From Candidatus Trichorickettsia mobilis (GTDB taxonomy: Bacteria; Pseudomonadota; Alphaproteobacteria; Rickettsiales; Rickettsiaceae): 64,000 nt of DNA. Below are positions 24,398 through 34,198 of the stretch, piece after piece (within the stretch, counting starts at the first letter, position 1; each line of letters begins with the position of its first letter). Under the pieces are notes generated by a model, which was not told the origin of the DNA, did no database searches, and saw only the letters and a list, made by a program, of their open reading frames with translations. Where the stretch lies: contig NZ_OY728607.1 in assembly GCF_963422225.1 (NCBI RefSeq), positions 1,537,001-1,601,000 on the forward strand. Reading direction: 5' to 3'. A program made the position numbers and the translations under genes.

Positions 24398-24850
24398 ATG
24401 AAACTTAATACATTATTTAATAATCCAGGTGCAAAGAAAAAAAGTAAGCGATTGGGGCGTGGAATCGGAAGTGGTAAAGGAAAAACTTGTGGTCGTGGTG
24501 TAAAAGGGCAAAAATCTAGGTCGGGTGTTGCGATTAAAGGTTTTGAAGGTGGGCAAATGCCAATGATTAAGCGTTTACCAAAGCGTGGTTTTCGTAGTTT
24601 AAACTCTCTCAAATACCAAGTTCTTAATATAAAAGATATTATCGCTTTAGTCGAAATAGGTAGGCTTGATGCAACTCAATTAATTAATAAAGATGCTTTA
24701 GTGCATGCTAGGTTTATTAAGAGTACTAAATCTTTAGTAAAGTTATTATCAGATGGTGGTAATTTAAGTTGTAAAATTACTGTTCAATTAGATGCTTATT
24801 CTGTATCAGCTAAAAAAGCTATTCAAGAAGCTGGGGGACAGATTTTATAA
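24398..24850 (+). CDS. rplO: Ribosomal protein L15
   Basis: A 50S protein of about 150 residues. The glycine/lysine-rich N terminus (KKKSKRLGRGIGSGKGKTCG, GVKGQKSRSG) and GFEGGQMPMIKRLPKRGF are the family signature. ATG at 24398 is preferred over the adjacent GTG at 24395. A 139-base gap separates it from secY. Confidence 0.95.
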   Translation: MKLNTLFNNPGAKKKSKRLGRGIGSGKGKTCGRGVKGQKSRSGVAIKGFEGGQMPMIKRLPKRGFRSLNSLKYQVLNIKDIIALVEIGRLDATQLINKDALVHARFIKSTKSLVKLLSDGGNLSCKITVQLDAYSVSAKKAIQEAGGQIL

Positions 24851-24989
24851 TATATTAAGTTAACCTCAAAGAATTTGCGTTATCGTCACTAGGTTTTTTT
24901 GCATTATGCTACGAAAATTCTATACATGCTCTGTTTTTTTTGAAGTAGACTTGCTTTGCGCCAATTTTTCATTTCATAGAAGTATATAA

Positions 24990-26288
24990 GTGAGTTATGC
25001 ACGTAAATCTAATAATGATCTGAGTCGTAGGGTTATTTTTACCTTATTAGTACTTGTGGTTTGTCGCTTGGGTTCATTTATTCCTATAGCAGGTATTGAT
25101 TCTGTGGCTTTAAGTAATATAGCTGAGCAAAATCAAGCTGGAATACTAGGAATGTTTAATATGTTATCAGGTGGTTCACTTGGTAGAATGTCTATTTTTG
25201 CTTTGGCAATAATGCCATACATTACTGCTTCTATTATTATTCAATTATCATCTATTGCGTATAAACCATTAGAAAATTTAAAAAAAGAAGGAGAAGTTGG
25301 GAAGAGAAAGATCAATCAACTATCTCGTTATTTAACAGTTATACTAGCGGCTTTTCAGGCTTATGGAGTAGCAATAAGTTTAGAATCAGCAGTAACAGAT
25401 GTTGGTTCTGTAGTACTAATGCCGGGAATGTTTTTTAGAATCACAACAGTAGTTACTTTAGTAGTGGGTACTATATTTTTAATGTGGTTAGGAGAGCAAA
25501 TTACAGCGCGAGGAATAGGCAATGGTACTTCTTTAATTATTTTTATTGGTATAGTGTCTGGTGTGCCTAGTGCAATTATCAGTATGTTTGAATTATCACG
25601 TAAAGGTAGCTTATCTCCTTTGGTAGTAGTTGCTATCTGTGGTATGGTTATTTTAATGGTAGCAATCATTGTTTTTTTTGAAAAAGCACAAAGAAAAATA
25701 TTGGTACAATATCCAAAGCGACAGGTCGGTAATAAGATATATGGTGGTGATTCCACTCATATGCCTCTTAAATTAAATACATCTGGAGTAATACCGCCAA
25801 TTTTTGCGAGTTCCATTTTATTGTTCCCTGTAACTATTGCTAGTTTTTCGAGTAACAACTCTGATATTATGTCTTGGTTTACTTACCATTTGGGACATGG
25901 AAAACCTTTGTATATTTTGTTGTATGTAGCGTTAATATTGTTTTTTAGTTTTTTCTATACTGCTGTAGTATTTAATTCTGAAGAAACAGCAAATAATTTA
26001 AGAAAATATAGTGCTTATATTCCAGGAAGGCGGCCAGGAAAAAATACAGCTGAATATTTTGACTATTTGCTTACTAGATTAACGGTTTTAGGTGGAATAT
26101 ATCTGAGCATTATATGTGTAGTGCCAGAAATGTTGATGAATAAATATGCTGTTTCTTTTTCATTAGGAGGAACCAGCTTTTTAATAGTAGTCAATGTTGT
26201 TTTGGATACTTTTACCCAAGTGCAAACGCATTTATTTAGTAATAGATATGAAGGTTTGGTAAAAAAAATGAAATTAAGAGATCGATAG
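24990..26288 (+). CDS. secY: Protein translocase subunit SecY
   Basis: The channel subunit of the SecYEG inner-membrane translocon. The 432-residue protein has ten hydrophobic segments in the usual pattern. Conserved parts include the plug/TM2 region ([20 protein letters not shown]), the cytoplasmic loop [13 protein letters not shown] and the loop [14 protein letters not shown]-like ([15 protein letters not shown]). The start is GTG, directly followed by [10 protein letters not shown]. Its stop overlaps the adk start by one base. Confidence 0.97.
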   Translation: MSYARKSNNDLSRRVIFTLLVLVVCRLGSFIPIAGIDSVALSNIAEQNQAGILGMFNMLSGGSLGRMSIFALAIMPYITASIIIQLSSIAYKPLENLKKEGEVGKRKINQLSRYLTVILAAFQAYGVAISLESAVTDVGSVVLMPGMFFRITTVVTLVVGTIFLMWLGEQITARGIGNGTSLIIFIGIVSGVPSAIISMFELSRKGSLSPLVVVAICGMVILMVAIIVFFEKAQRKILVQYPKRQVGNKIYGGDSTHMPLKLNTSGVIPPIFASSILLFPVTIASFSSNNSDIMSWFTYHLGHGKPLYILLYVALILFFSFFYTAVVFNSEETANNLRKYSAYIPGRRPGKNTAEYFDYLLTRLTVLGGIYLSIICVVPEMLMNKYAVSFSLGGTSFLIVVNVVLDTFTQVQTHLFSNRYEGLVKKMKLRDR

Positions 26289-26914
26289 TGTTCATCGTAT
26301 TGATAGGAGCTCCTGGAGCTGGTAAAGGTACTCAAGGACAGTTTTTGGCAAAAGAACTTCATTTATCTTATTTGTCAACTGGTGATATGTTTAGAAGTAT
26401 TATTGAAAAACAAGAGCCAGAAGGGAAGTTGATGAATGATTATAGTTCTCAAGGGAAGCTGATACCCACTGACTTAGTGAATAAGATGGTTTATAAATTT
26501 TTACTAATGGACGAGTATCAAGATAATTGTATTTTAGATGGTTATCCTCGTAATTTGGCTCAGGCAAAATTTTTAGACAAGATAGTCAATGAGCTAAAAG
26601 CAATCTATTTTGAGATTAGTGAGACTGTAGCAAAACAAAGAATTTTGGGTCGATTTAGTTGTGAAGTTTGTCTTAAAACTTACAATAAATATTATGCTAA
26701 GCCAAAAATTGAAGGTATTTGTGATATTTGTGGTTCTAATAAATTTATATATAGAGCTGATGATGACGAAGTTACAATTAATAAAAGAATGCAAGAGTAT
26801 AAAATAGAAACACAACCTATGATTCAATATTATCGTGATTGCAACAAATTATTAACAGTTGACGCGAATCTTAGTCAAGATCAAATATCGTCTACTTTAC
26901 TAGCTTTGTTATAA
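26288..26914 (+). CDS. adk: Adenylate kinase
   Basis: Interconverts AMP, ADP and ATP. The P-loop GAPGAGKGTQ is at about residues 7-16, the NMP-binding part follows (LSTGDMFR), then DGYPRNLAQA. The LID holds a Cys4 zinc-type knuckle (CEVCLKTYN...CDICGSN), as in Gram-positive and rickettsial enzymes. The protein has 208 residues and starts with GTG that overlaps the secY stop codon, so it is translationally coupled to secY. Confidence 0.96.
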   Translation: MFIVLIGAPGAGKGTQGQFLAKELHLSYLSTGDMFRSIIEKQEPEGKLMNDYSSQGKLIPTDLVNKMVYKFLLMDEYQDNCILDGYPRNLAQAKFLDKIVNELKAIYFEISETVAKQRILGRFSCEVCLKTYNKYYAKPKIEGICDICGSNKFIYRADDDEVTINKRMQEYKIETQPMIQYYRDCNKLLTVDANLSQDQISSTLLALL

Positions 26915-26986
26915 AAACAGTTTGACTTTACTGGACTTTTTTATATTATTCTTTTTTAATTTAATTATTAATTCTTAGGAGCTGAT

Positions 26987-27364
26987 GTGGCAAGAATTGC
27001 AAATGTTAATATTCCTGTAAACAAACGTTTGGTAATAAGTTTAACTTATATATATGGGATAGGTAACACTTCTGCAAAAATGATTTGTGCAGAGGCAGGA
27101 ATATCAGAAAGTAAAAGAGTAAAAGAGCTCGATGATCAGGAATTGATCACTTTGCGTAATATTATTGAAAAGAAATGTAAAGTAGAAGGTGATTTACGCC
27201 GGGAAATTAATTTAAACATTAAGAAGAAAAAGGATATTAGATGTTATCAAGGAATGCGACATATTAGAAAATTGCCAGTTAGAGGGCAAAACACCCATTC
27301 TAATGCGCGTACGAGAAAGGGGAAAGCCATAGCAATTGCTGGTAAGAAGAAGGTAACTAAATAA
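26987..27364 (+). CDS. rpsM: Ribosomal protein S13
   Basis: A 125-residue 30S head protein. It begins with GTG ([19 protein letters not shown]) and carries the helix-two-turn-helix [13 protein letters not shown] and the C-terminal [20 protein letters not shown]. An AGGAG ribosome-binding site precedes the GTG. rpmJ (L36), often found before rpsM in other bacteria, is absent here. Confidence 0.97.
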   Translation: MARIANVNIPVNKRLVISLTYIYGIGNTSAKMICAEAGISESKRVKELDDQELITLRNIIEKKCKVEGDLRREINLNIKKKKDIRCYQGMRHIRKLPVRGQNTHSNARTRKGKAIAIAGKKKVTK

Positions 27365-27460
27365 AAACTATCTAAGTTTGAGTAAAGGTGGTATAAACCT
27401 GTTGATTACAGGAAAATTTTTGTATAGCTAAAAATAAGAGATTAAGTTTAGAGATAAAAC

Positions 27461-27847
27461 ATGAGTGTAAGTACTAGTAAGATAAAAAAGAAAAAAAAGA
27501 ATATTACGCTTGGAGTAGTATATATTAAAGCTACTTTTAATAATACTATAGTTACTTTTACAGACGTTCAGGGCAACGCTATTGCTGCTTCGACAGCTGG
27601 TGGTCATGGATTCAAAGGTGCTAAGAAGGCAACGCCTTATGCCGCCCAAGTTACAGTGAATAAAGCATCTGAAGATGCGAAAGAGCATGGGGTTAAAACT
27701 GTGTCTATAAGAGTACAGGGAGCGGGTGCGCAGAGAGAATCGGCAATGCGTGCAGTGTTTGGACAAAATTTTATCGTGACATCAATTATAGATGTTTCGC
27801 CTGTAGCCCATAATGGTTGTAGGCCGCCTAAAAGAAGAAGAGTATAA
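27461..27847 (+). CDS. rpsK: Ribosomal protein S11
   Basis: A 128-residue 30S platform protein. Key blocks are [33 protein letters not shown] and the C-terminal [18 protein letters not shown]. It is separated from rpsM by 96 bases and from rpoA by 18. Confidence 0.97.
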   Translation: MSVSTSKIKKKKKNITLGVVYIKATFNNTIVTFTDVQGNAIAASTAGGHGFKGAKKATPYAAQVTVNKASEDAKEHGVKTVSIRVQGAGAQRESAMRAVFGQNFIVTSIIDVSPVAHNGCRPPKRRRV

Positions 27848-27865
27848 GGTTTAGAGGGAATATAA

Positions 27866-28873
27866 ATGTTATCAATTAATAAGAATTGGGTATCGTTAAT
27901 AAAGCCAGCTAAGCTAATTTATGATAGTTCAAGTAATAATATAGCGAAAATTATAGTTGAACCATTGGAGCGAGGATTTGGGTTAACTATTGGTAATGCT
28001 TTACGTAGAATATTATTATCATCTTTACAAGGAGCGGCAATAACTTCAATAAAGATTCCTGGGGTGGTACATGAGTTTTCTGCAATACCAGGAGTAAAAG
28101 AAGATTTAGTAGACATAGCATTGAATCTAAAATCTATTGCTATCAGAATGCATACTTCTGAGCGAAAAATATTAAGACTTAATGTTACGGGACCATGTGT
28201 GGTTACTGCTGGTATGATTGATACGGGGCATGATGTTGAAGTGCTAGCTGCTAATCATGTTATTTGTACTCTGGCAAAAGGAGCGCTATTGGAAGCGGAA
28301 TTTACATGTGAAACTGGTAAAGGGTATATCCCAGCTAATAGAGATAAAGATTTAGCGATAGGGGTGATACCTATAGATGCACTATTTAGTCCTGTAAGAA
28401 AAGTAGCATATAAAGTTGAAGATACACGTATAGGTCAAGTTACTGATTATGATAGATTAGTGATGACAGTTGAGACTAATGGCGTTGTAACACCTGAAAT
28501 GGCAGTTGCTTTAGCAGCGAGAATATTGCAAGATCAGCTGCAGTTATTTATTATGTTTGAGGAAGAGGAAGAAGAGAAACATGATAAATTAGAGGAATTA
28601 CCATTTAATCCAGTATTATTGAAAAAAGTTGATGAATTAGAGCTATCTGTAAGGTCTCAAAATTGTCTTAAGAATGATAATATAGTATATATTGGCGATC
28701 TTGTAATTAAAACTGAAGCTGAGATGCTAAAAACACAAAATTTTGGCCGTAAATCTTTAAATGAAATAAAAGAAATATTATCTAATTTTGGTTTGAAGTT
28801 TGGCATGTCAGTATTAGGGTGGCCGCCAGAAAACCTTGAAGATTTATCAAAGCGTTATGAGGAGCCATATTAA
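27866..28873 (+). CDS. rpoA: RNA polymerase alpha subunit
   Basis: The 335-residue assembly platform of RNA polymerase. The N-terminal dimerisation domain shows [20 protein letters not shown] and [20 protein letters not shown]. After an acidic linker ([13 protein letters not shown]) the C-terminal domain that contacts DNA and activators has [20 protein letters not shown] and [14 protein letters not shown]. Length and layout are standard. Confidence 0.98.
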   Translation: MLSINKNWVSLIKPAKLIYDSSSNNIAKIIVEPLERGFGLTIGNALRRILLSSLQGAAITSIKIPGVVHEFSAIPGVKEDLVDIALNLKSIAIRMHTSERKILRLNVTGPCVVTAGMIDTGHDVEVLAANHVICTLAKGALLEAEFTCETGKGYIPANRDKDLAIGVIPIDALFSPVRKVAYKVEDTRIGQVTDYDRLVMTVETNGVVTPEMAVALAARILQDQLQLFIMFEEEEEEKHDKLEELPFNPVLLKKVDELELSVRSQNCLKNDNIVYIGDLVIKTEAEMLKTQNFGRKSLNEIKEILSNFGLKFGMSVLGWPPENLEDLSKRYEEPY

Positions 28874-28922
28874 TTTAAGCTCTATACAGCTAATTTTTTA
28901 TTTACACGGAGTATATTAAGAG

Positions 28923-29342
28923 ATGTATCATAAAATCAAAGGTAGAAAATTAAACAGGACAAGTAGTCATAGGCAGGCTATGCTGGCAAATATGGCTGTT
29001 GCACTTGTAATGAATGAGCAAATAAAAACAACTTTGCCAAAAGCAAAAGAATTGCGCCCTTATGTTGAAAAATTAGTTACAAATGCAAAAAAATCTGATT
29101 TAGCGGCTAGGAGAAAAATTATTGCAAAAATAAAGGACAAAGTCGCAGCAGAAAAATTAATTGGGGTATTAGGTAAAAGATATAATGCTCGTCCCGGGGG
29201 ATATATAAGAATAATTAAGGCAGGCTTTAGGTATGGAGATATGGCTCCTGTGGCTTATATAGAATTTGTTGACCGAGACATCAGCGCTAAGGGGAACGTG
29301 CCTAACGCTGTTAATCAAGAATCATCGGGATTAGAAATATAA
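28923..29342 (+). CDS. rplQ: Ribosomal protein L17
   Basis: A 139-residue 50S protein. It has the conserved [20 protein letters not shown] and the C-terminal [20 protein letters not shown]. It is the last gene of the ribosomal cluster; the following 250 bases hold an inverted repeat and no gene. Confidence 0.96.
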   Translation: MYHKIKGRKLNRTSSHRQAMLANMAVALVMNEQIKTTLPKAKELRPYVEKLVTNAKKSDLAARRKIIAKIKDKVAAEKLIGVLGKRYNARPGGYIRIIKAGFRYGDMAPVAYIEFVDRDISAKGNVPNAVNQESSGLEI

Positions 29343-29351
29343 TAGACTTCT

Positions 29352-29490
29352 TTTTACAAACTCAAGCATGAAAGAAGGCTTAGATAAGGAGACAGCCAGG
29401 CTTAATCTTAGAGTTCTAACGCTGCTTTAATATGTTCCTGATCAAGTGCAAATCATCTGTATGAAGTAGGAGTTTGTAAGAGAGGTTTAA
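29352..29490. repeat. Long-range inverted repeat after rplQ
   Basis: TTTACAAACTC near 29353 pairs with GAGTTTGTAA near 29469. The segment right of the second arm (AGAGAGGTTTAATGAG) resembles the one following the structured region at 6.9-7.05 kb. It may be a palindromic repeat or an extended terminator region of the ribosomal cluster. Confidence 0.4.
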
Positions 29491-29594
29491 TGAGATTTTA
29501 TACAAGAAGTCAGGGTGGGTTTAGGCTCTATAAAATTTCTTACACAGTGCCTATATCAATTTACTAATTTAGTTTTATGAGATAATTATTCAAT

Positions 29595-29858
29595 ATGGCA
29601 AATCATTCTTCGGCAAAAAAAGCATTGAGACAAACAATTAAAAAAACTTTAATTAATAAAAGTAGAATTAGTCGTATCAGGACTTATATTAAAAAAGTAT
29701 CTCAAGCAATTGCTGCTGGATCTCAGCAAGAAGCAAGGGATGCTTTAATAATTGCGCAGTCTGAAGTTATGAGGGGGGTTACAAAAAGAGTGCTTAAACT
29801 AAATACAGCTTCTAGGAAAATTAGCAGACTTGCTCAAAAACTAAAGAACATGTCTTAA
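29595..29858 (+). CDS. rpsT: Ribosomal protein S20
   Basis: An 87-residue helical 30S protein. The N terminus [20 protein letters not shown] and the basic helices with [18 protein letters not shown] identify S20. It is monocistronic here, about 250 bases after rplQ. Confidence 0.95.
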   Translation: MANHSSAKKALRQTIKKTLINKSRISRIRTYIKKVSQAIAAGSQQEARDALIIAQSEVMRGVTKRVLKLNTASRKISRLAQKLKNMS

Positions 29859-30034
29859 TAGCGACAGAATATTTTTTGTCACATCTGTTGCGGAGTAGAT
29901 AAAAAGGTATTATAAGAGTCAAAAAATAGAAAGATGTTTTATCTTACGCCAAAGTTATTTCCCTATTTTAAAGGCTTTTGTTCTTCGCTGGAAAGTCATA
30001 ACGCCCTCACAAAGCAGGGGCTTGACGGTTATAA

Positions 30035-30051
30035 GCAGCCCAAAGGGCTGC
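30035..30051. repeat. Hairpin at the 3' side of the IS200-type tnpA remnant
   Basis: GCAGCCC and GGGCTGC form a perfect 7-bp stem with an AAA loop, just downstream of the tnpA remnant on its strand. IS200/IS605 elements carry recognition hairpins near their ends, so this may be one; it could also act as a terminator. Confidence 0.5.
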
Positions 30052-30360
30052 CAGTTAAAACTCTCCTGTTTCACCAGAGCTTTGACCATCAAGTTGTTCC
30101 TGGTTTCTAATGTAGTCCCTCATCTAATTTTCTTCAAAGCCTACTGTAGATACTGCATAACCTCTAGCCCAGAGTCGTTCTTCATTAAAATTACGCTTTC
30201 GATCACCAAATTGTCTGGCAATGCTATCGCACTCTTTTCCCTTAATATATCCTATCACTCCATGTTGTGATGCCAATTCATGGAATACTGGCCAAGATAT
30301 TCTCTTACCTTCCCATACAATGTCTTCTTACGACATTTGGGAATAAAGACCACATGATAT

Positions 30361-30600
30361 AGCTTAAATCGATAAGGTGGTAACTTTTTTGATGCTGTTT
30401 GTGAGGTGTTGTTCACGATTTTTTAAGTGTACCAGATGTCATCCCCAGCTAAGCAGGAATCCAGTTTTTTCTACTTAAATCTTAAGCTGGGCAAAAATCT
30501 ACTAGATTTTTTGGATCCCTGCTTAGCTGGGGATGACATCTAGGGTATTATTTTACTCACAAACAGCATCAAAAGAGTCACTACTTTATCGATTTAAGCT
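30361..30600. mobile_element. 240-bp palindromic MITE inserted in tnpA
   Basis: The ends are 45-bp inverted repeats (30361-30405 and 30556-30600) starting AGCTTAAATCGATAA and ending GATGCTGTTTGTGAG. The 4-bp target ATAT is duplicated on both sides (30357-30360 and 30601-30604). Removing the element and one ATAT rejoins TGC AAA TAT CAT GTG (CKYHV) of the transposase exactly in frame. A second palindrome (AGATGTCATCCCCAGCTAAG at 30434 and its complement ending at 30541) fills the centre. Confidence 0.9.
30434..30541. repeat. Inner palindrome with GTCATCCCCAGCTAAGC arms
   Basis: Arms of about 29 bp (30434-30462 and 30513-30541) are nearly perfect inverted repeats around about 50 bases. This looks like a separate palindromic element nested in the 240-bp MITE, or that element's own core. 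Confidence 0.75.
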
Positions 30601-30648
30601 ATATTTGCAATCCCATTTTGAATGATTTAAACTCTCGTATGTTGTCAT

Positions 30649-31320
30649 ATATTTTCTCCTTTGACCCGTCACAAGCCATAGGAATTATATACTGACAACG
30701 TTTTTCTTTTCTACTAAATCTAAAGGCCAAGCTTTGACAGTCTACCTAACCAAGCTAGGGGCTTACCTACCATCAAGACTAACGCGAGTTGCCAATTAAA
30801 ACTGCTAGTAACTCCCGTTTCTACGTCTAAGCTGAGGGAGCACAGTCAGACGACTGGAACTGGCCTCTGTGGTGTTTAAAAAGTATTTTAATTAGGCAAC
30901 TCGCGTTATACTATTATTTGTTTATATGAAATGTCGGTTCTCTTTAAGCTATCGAGATTTAGAAGAACAGCACTCCTACCATATATGGCACAGCAGTATC
31001 ATTGGGATTTAGCCTAATTACTATCAAAGCAGTTACGTGCCTCCCTAAACCTCCCTTAAACTAAGAGCAACACCTTTGTTTTGTTGTAAGCACCAGCATA
31101 GCAGGATATTAAGCCTGATTTGCCTCATTATAGCAGCCGATTGCCTCCTCAAACCTCTTTAAATCAAGAAAGCAGTACCTGTTAATTGTTTAGGAAAGCT
31201 GAAATTGCTGACAGTAATATCTTGGAGATGGGGAGTTGGAATCACTTCCTTTTAACAGTAATGCATAAGCATTTGGGCTTTTTGAATATGCTTAAAAGAG
31301 CCTGAACCTTAGTAGAGATA
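30649..31320. other. Non-coding, repeat-derived region before tRNA-His
   Basis: No intact gene was found. It holds an inverted repeat TAACGCGAGTTGCC (30780) / GGCAACTCGCGTTA (near 30897-30910), possibly the left end of the IS200-type element or another small palindrome. It also holds two diverged direct copies of an 85-90 base unit (about 30991-31075 and 31092-31180), both with CAGCA at the start and CCTC..AAACCTC in the middle. Confidence 0.5.
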
Positions 31321-31398
31321 TGGGGCGAATAACGGGGCTCGAACCCGCGACCCTCAGATCCACAATCTGATGCTCTAACCAACTGAGCTATACCCGCC
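31321..31398 (-). tRNA. tRNA-His (GTG)
   Basis: The anticodon loop (CAGATTGTGGATCTG) gives GTG. The acceptor stem GCGGGTA pairs with TATTCGC, the discriminator is C, CCA is encoded (31321-31323), and the base before position 1 is G (31398), matching the extra G-1 of tRNA-His. The D and T arms are normal. Confidence 0.96.
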
Positions 31399-31416
31399 AT
31401 TAAGCCTTTTATCAAA

Positions 31417-31494
31417 CTAGGCATTGCGCACAAATTTTATGGAGATTATTAACTACTATAAATAATCTCTATAAAATTTGTGCGCAATGCCTAG
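31417..31494. repeat. CTAGGCATTGCG palindromic element (short form)
   Basis: Two 34-bp arms (31417-31450 and 31461-31494) beginning CTAGGCATTGCGCACAAATT are nearly perfect inverted repeats separated by 10 bases. It lies 19 bases upstream of tRNA-His. It is a short form of the 164-bp element at 31552. Confidence 0.85.
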
Positions 31495-31551
31495 ACTGGC
31501 CTAAACTAAAACATTACCTACGTCAAGTCAAGAACTATAACTTATTTGAAA

Positions 31552-31715
31552 CTAGGCATTGCGTACAAAATTTTATGGAGATTATTTATAGTGATTTTTA
31601 ATCAAGAAATAACAGAGATTTTGTAGGAATAGTATACCTATTTCAAAAAATCTAGGTTATTTTGCAGACAAAAAACATATAAATAATCTCCATAAAATTG
31701 GTACTCAACGCCTAG
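31552..31715. repeat. CTAGGCATTGCG palindromic element (long form)
   Basis: A 164-bp element with inverted ends CTAGGCATTGCGTACAAAAT (31552) and its counterpart ending GCCTAG at 31715. The interior contains GTTATTTTGCAGACAAAAAA. Partial copies sharing the arms or interior lie near 32978-33010, 33184-33245, 40346-40395 and 45910-45970. Confidence 0.85.
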
Positions 31716-31737
31716 TTTAGTTCTAAAAACTTACGCT

Positions 31738-32565
31738 TTATTTTTGCGGTAAATTACTTCTGATTTCAGCAATTGAACTCTGCAATTGAGTAAAATCTAC
31801 TAAACCTGGAAACAACTTACCATTAATTATATAAGCAGGCACTCCTTGAATTCTAAGATTACTGGCCATTTCAAAATTTTTGTCAATTAAACTTTGTATT
31901 TCAGATTTATGTATTTCTGTCTGCAGCGATACCCAATCTATCTCATTACTGCTAATCAACCCTTCTACAGCTTCTGCAGTAATGGGTTTCATTTGCATCA
32001 ACCCTTGATGAATAATTTTAAACTTATCTGGAGCTAGTTTATGTACCGCTAATGCAATTTTTGCAGCATACATAGAATTTTCACCCAAGATTGGGAAAGG
32101 CCTCAAGATAACCTTAACATCATTATTAGCCTCAAGCGCCTGATTGATATAATTATCACCTTTTTTACAATAAGAACAATTATAGTCGTAGAAAGATACT
32201 ATAATAATATCTCCATCTGCATTACCAAGCACAGGAAAGGTAGTAGAATTTTCTATTTCCGGTTTCTTTTGTTCAATGTAATTTTTTACAGTTGTTTCCA
32301 TTTCCTGCATTTTACGCTTTTGCAGTTGTTCAATTGACTCAATAATCACTTCAGGATTATTCATCAAATACTCTTTTACAATATTTTGAACTTTTTCTTT
32401 TTCATCTTCTAGAGCTGTAGCTTCTCCCATGGTTGTTATTACCGGTGAAGAAATATTATTAGATGCAGGAGTAATAATTTTATAAGCTAGTAAAGCTATC
32501 AAAATAACTAAAACGCCAAACAGAATTTTGTTAACCAATTTTTGTGCCATTTTTATTATACTCAA
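31738..32565 (-). CDS. DsbA-family thiol:disulfide oxidoreductase, membrane-anchored
   Basis: A 275-residue envelope protein with an N-terminal membrane helix (about residues 14-32), a helical region rich in Glu and Lys (residues 50-105), and a thioredoxin-like DsbA domain. The active-site pair CSYC is at residues 130-133 (YDYNCSYCKKGD), and the cis-Pro loop is GVPAYIING near 240. It probably makes or isomerises disulfides in periplasmic proteins and resembles the Com1-like proteins of Rickettsiales. The first ATG is used; MAQKL five codons later is an alternative start. Confidence 0.87.
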   Translation of the reverse strand: MSIIKMAQKLVNKILFGVLVILIALLAYKIITPASNNISSPVITTMGEATALEDEKEKVQNIVKEYLMNNPEVIIESIEQLQKRKMQEMETTVKNYIEQKKPEIENSTTFPVLGNADGDIIIVSFYDYNCSYCKKGDNYINQALEANNDVKVILRPFPILGENSMYAAKIALAVHKLAPDKFKIIHQGLMQMKPITAEAVEGLISSNEIDWVSLQTEIHKSEIQSLIDKNFEMASNLRIQGVPAYIINGKLFPGLVDFTQLQSSIAEIRSNLPQK

Positions 32566-32786
32566 ATATTAAATATTGCTAATCATATTTAATGATAAAT
32601 ATAAAGTAAAGCTCTCCTATCCATCAATCTCTATATTCTTAGGTAATTCGTGAGAATTATATCATTCTCCTGTAGTCAATGCATTAAATCAGTTTTACTA
32701 CATTCTTAATTATTTTATAAAAAGTAGGAAAAACAATACAGAGTTTTTAGTGAAATTACAGAACTGCTGAAGAGTTGATCTATACT

Positions 32787-32861
<75 letters not shown>

Positions 32862-33250
32862 ATGTTATTTAGACCTATTGCATGAATAAGCTTATTAAGG
32901 TAACCGCTACCACGTATAATAGATGTGGTATGTATAAACTATAAATCAACTTAAATCAATAAATAATGTATTGCTCTAGGCTCTTGTACGCAAATTTTAT
33001 AGAGATTATTTTTAGTGAGCTTTAGAGGGTGATGTAAACAAAACGTTAATTGAATTTTTGCTTATTTTCTTATCTTTCTACGTCAAATTTTATTCTAATA
33101 GGCCACTATTATCATCAAATTTGTCTTGAAATATAAAAAATATCCTAAAAATCATCTTAACGTTTTGTTTACACCTACCCTCTTAGGCATTACGTACAAA
33201 ATTTCAATGGATTTATTTATATGTTTTTTGCCTGCAAAATAACATAGAGT
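32862..33250. other. Repeat-filled gap after tRNA-Pro
   Basis: No gene. A palindrome with arms GGGTGATGTAAACAAAACGT (from about 33029) and ACGTTTTGTTTACACCTACC (33161-33180) encloses about 110 bases. It is inserted between two left-half copies of the CTAGGCATTGCG family (about 32978-33026 and 33184-33245). This is a nested-repeat site. Confidence 0.65.
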
Positions 33251-34165
33251 TTATGAGAGAGCTTCTTCTTTAACTTGAATATCTTCTAAATTATTGGTAG
33301 TAAGAATCCAATCAGCTATCTGTACAATATTGTGTTCTAATGCATAATCCAATAAAGGTGTTTCTTTTATAGTTTGATTATTAATGTTATTTAGTATAAC
33401 AGATAAAGCCGATTGATTTACGTCAAGATCTTGTCTTTCCAATAATACCGTCGCCAGTTTTGAATTGTGTTTTGCTATATAAGCTACTAAAGGTATATAT
33501 TCTTCTACTTTATTACTAGCAGCATCAACATTAATAGAGATAATATGTCTATTAATATCAAGATCTTGCCTTTCCAGTAATACCATCGCCAGTTCTAAAT
33601 TGTATTTTGCTATATAAGCTACTAGAGGTATGTATTCTTCTACTTTATTATTAGTAGCATCAACATTAATAGAGATGATATATCGATTTACATCAAGATC
33701 TTGCCTTTCCAGTAATACCATCGCCAGTTCTGGATTATGTTTTACTATATAGGCAAATAATGGGAAGCTTTGCTCAGTGATGACATTATTTAAAGAATCT
33801 GCGGTTATTGATATAATTACTTGATTCAATTCCAACTCTTCACTAATAAGCAATGCATCTACTACTCCGACTAAATTATGTTCTAATGCATATGCAAGCA
33901 ACGGTAAATATGTTTCAATTGCTAAAGTTTGTTTGGTATTAACATTAACCGACTTAATTATTTGATTAACGTCAGCGCCATTTTTGATAAGCGTTATTGT
34001 TATTTCTTGAGATTTTTGTATGGTCTGCGCTAAATTAATATTATTTTTTATCCATTCTTTATTAGGAGCTATTTTTTGTAAAAATTCCTCAAGTAAGTTA
34101 TTATTATTCATGTCTATCACTGCTGCCAGTTGTATAGGAAGTAACAATGTCTTGTGAGATTTCAT
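33251..34165 (-). CDS. Ankyrin-like tandem-repeat protein
   Basis: A 304-residue protein with no signal peptide. Residues about 75-270 consist of five tandem units of about 45 residues with the pattern PLxAYxxKHNxELAxVLLERQDLDVNRxIISINVDA. The unit resembles ankyrin repeats (LLxxGADVN occurs near residue 58 as ILIKNGADVNQ-like), with an unusually long linker. Two central units are almost identical at DNA level, a sign of recent duplication. Ankyrin proteins of Rickettsiales often act in the host cell, but nothing here shows secretion. An adjacent helical-repeat gene lies upstream. Confidence 0.7.
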   Translation of the reverse strand: MKSHKTLLLPIQLAAVIDMNNNNLLEEFLQKIAPNKEWIKNNINLAQTIQKSQEITITLIKNGADVNQIIKSVNVNTKQTLAIETYLPLLAYALEHNLVGVVDALLISEELELNQVIISITADSLNNVITEQSFPLFAYIVKHNPELAMVLLERQDLDVNRYIISINVDATNNKVEEYIPLVAYIAKYNLELAMVLLERQDLDINRHIISINVDAASNKVEEYIPLVAYIAKHNSKLATVLLERQDLDVNQSALSVILNNINNQTIKETPLLDYALEHNIVQIADWILTTNNLEDIQVKEEALS

Positions 34166-34198
34166 AAATTTTTTACCTTAATCAATTATTTTATTTTA

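Larger units (their letters stand above)
30055..30648 (-). pseudogene. IS200/IS605-type TnpA transposase, broken
   Basis: On the minus strand, AAAGGAG and ATG at 30648 start MTTYESLNHSKWDCKY (to 30601). A 240-bp palindromic element then interrupts the gene. It resumes at 30356 with HVVFIPKCRKKTLYGKVRE, then shifts frame to WPVFHELASQHG, VIGYIKGKECDSIARQFGD, LWARGYAVSTVGFEEN, an in-frame stop, and MRDYIRNQEQL, which holds the catalytic Tyr region. The segment that normally carries the HUH metal-binding motif (about 25 residues, usually ending HVHLLLSIPP-like) is missing between HELASQHG and VIGYIKGK. It is therefore inactive through at least four lesions. Confidence 0.85.

Noticed and set aside
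30022-30270. 82-residue plus-strand ORF
   Set aside because: It is antisense to the IS200-type tnpA remnant, whose minus-strand frames match a known transposase.
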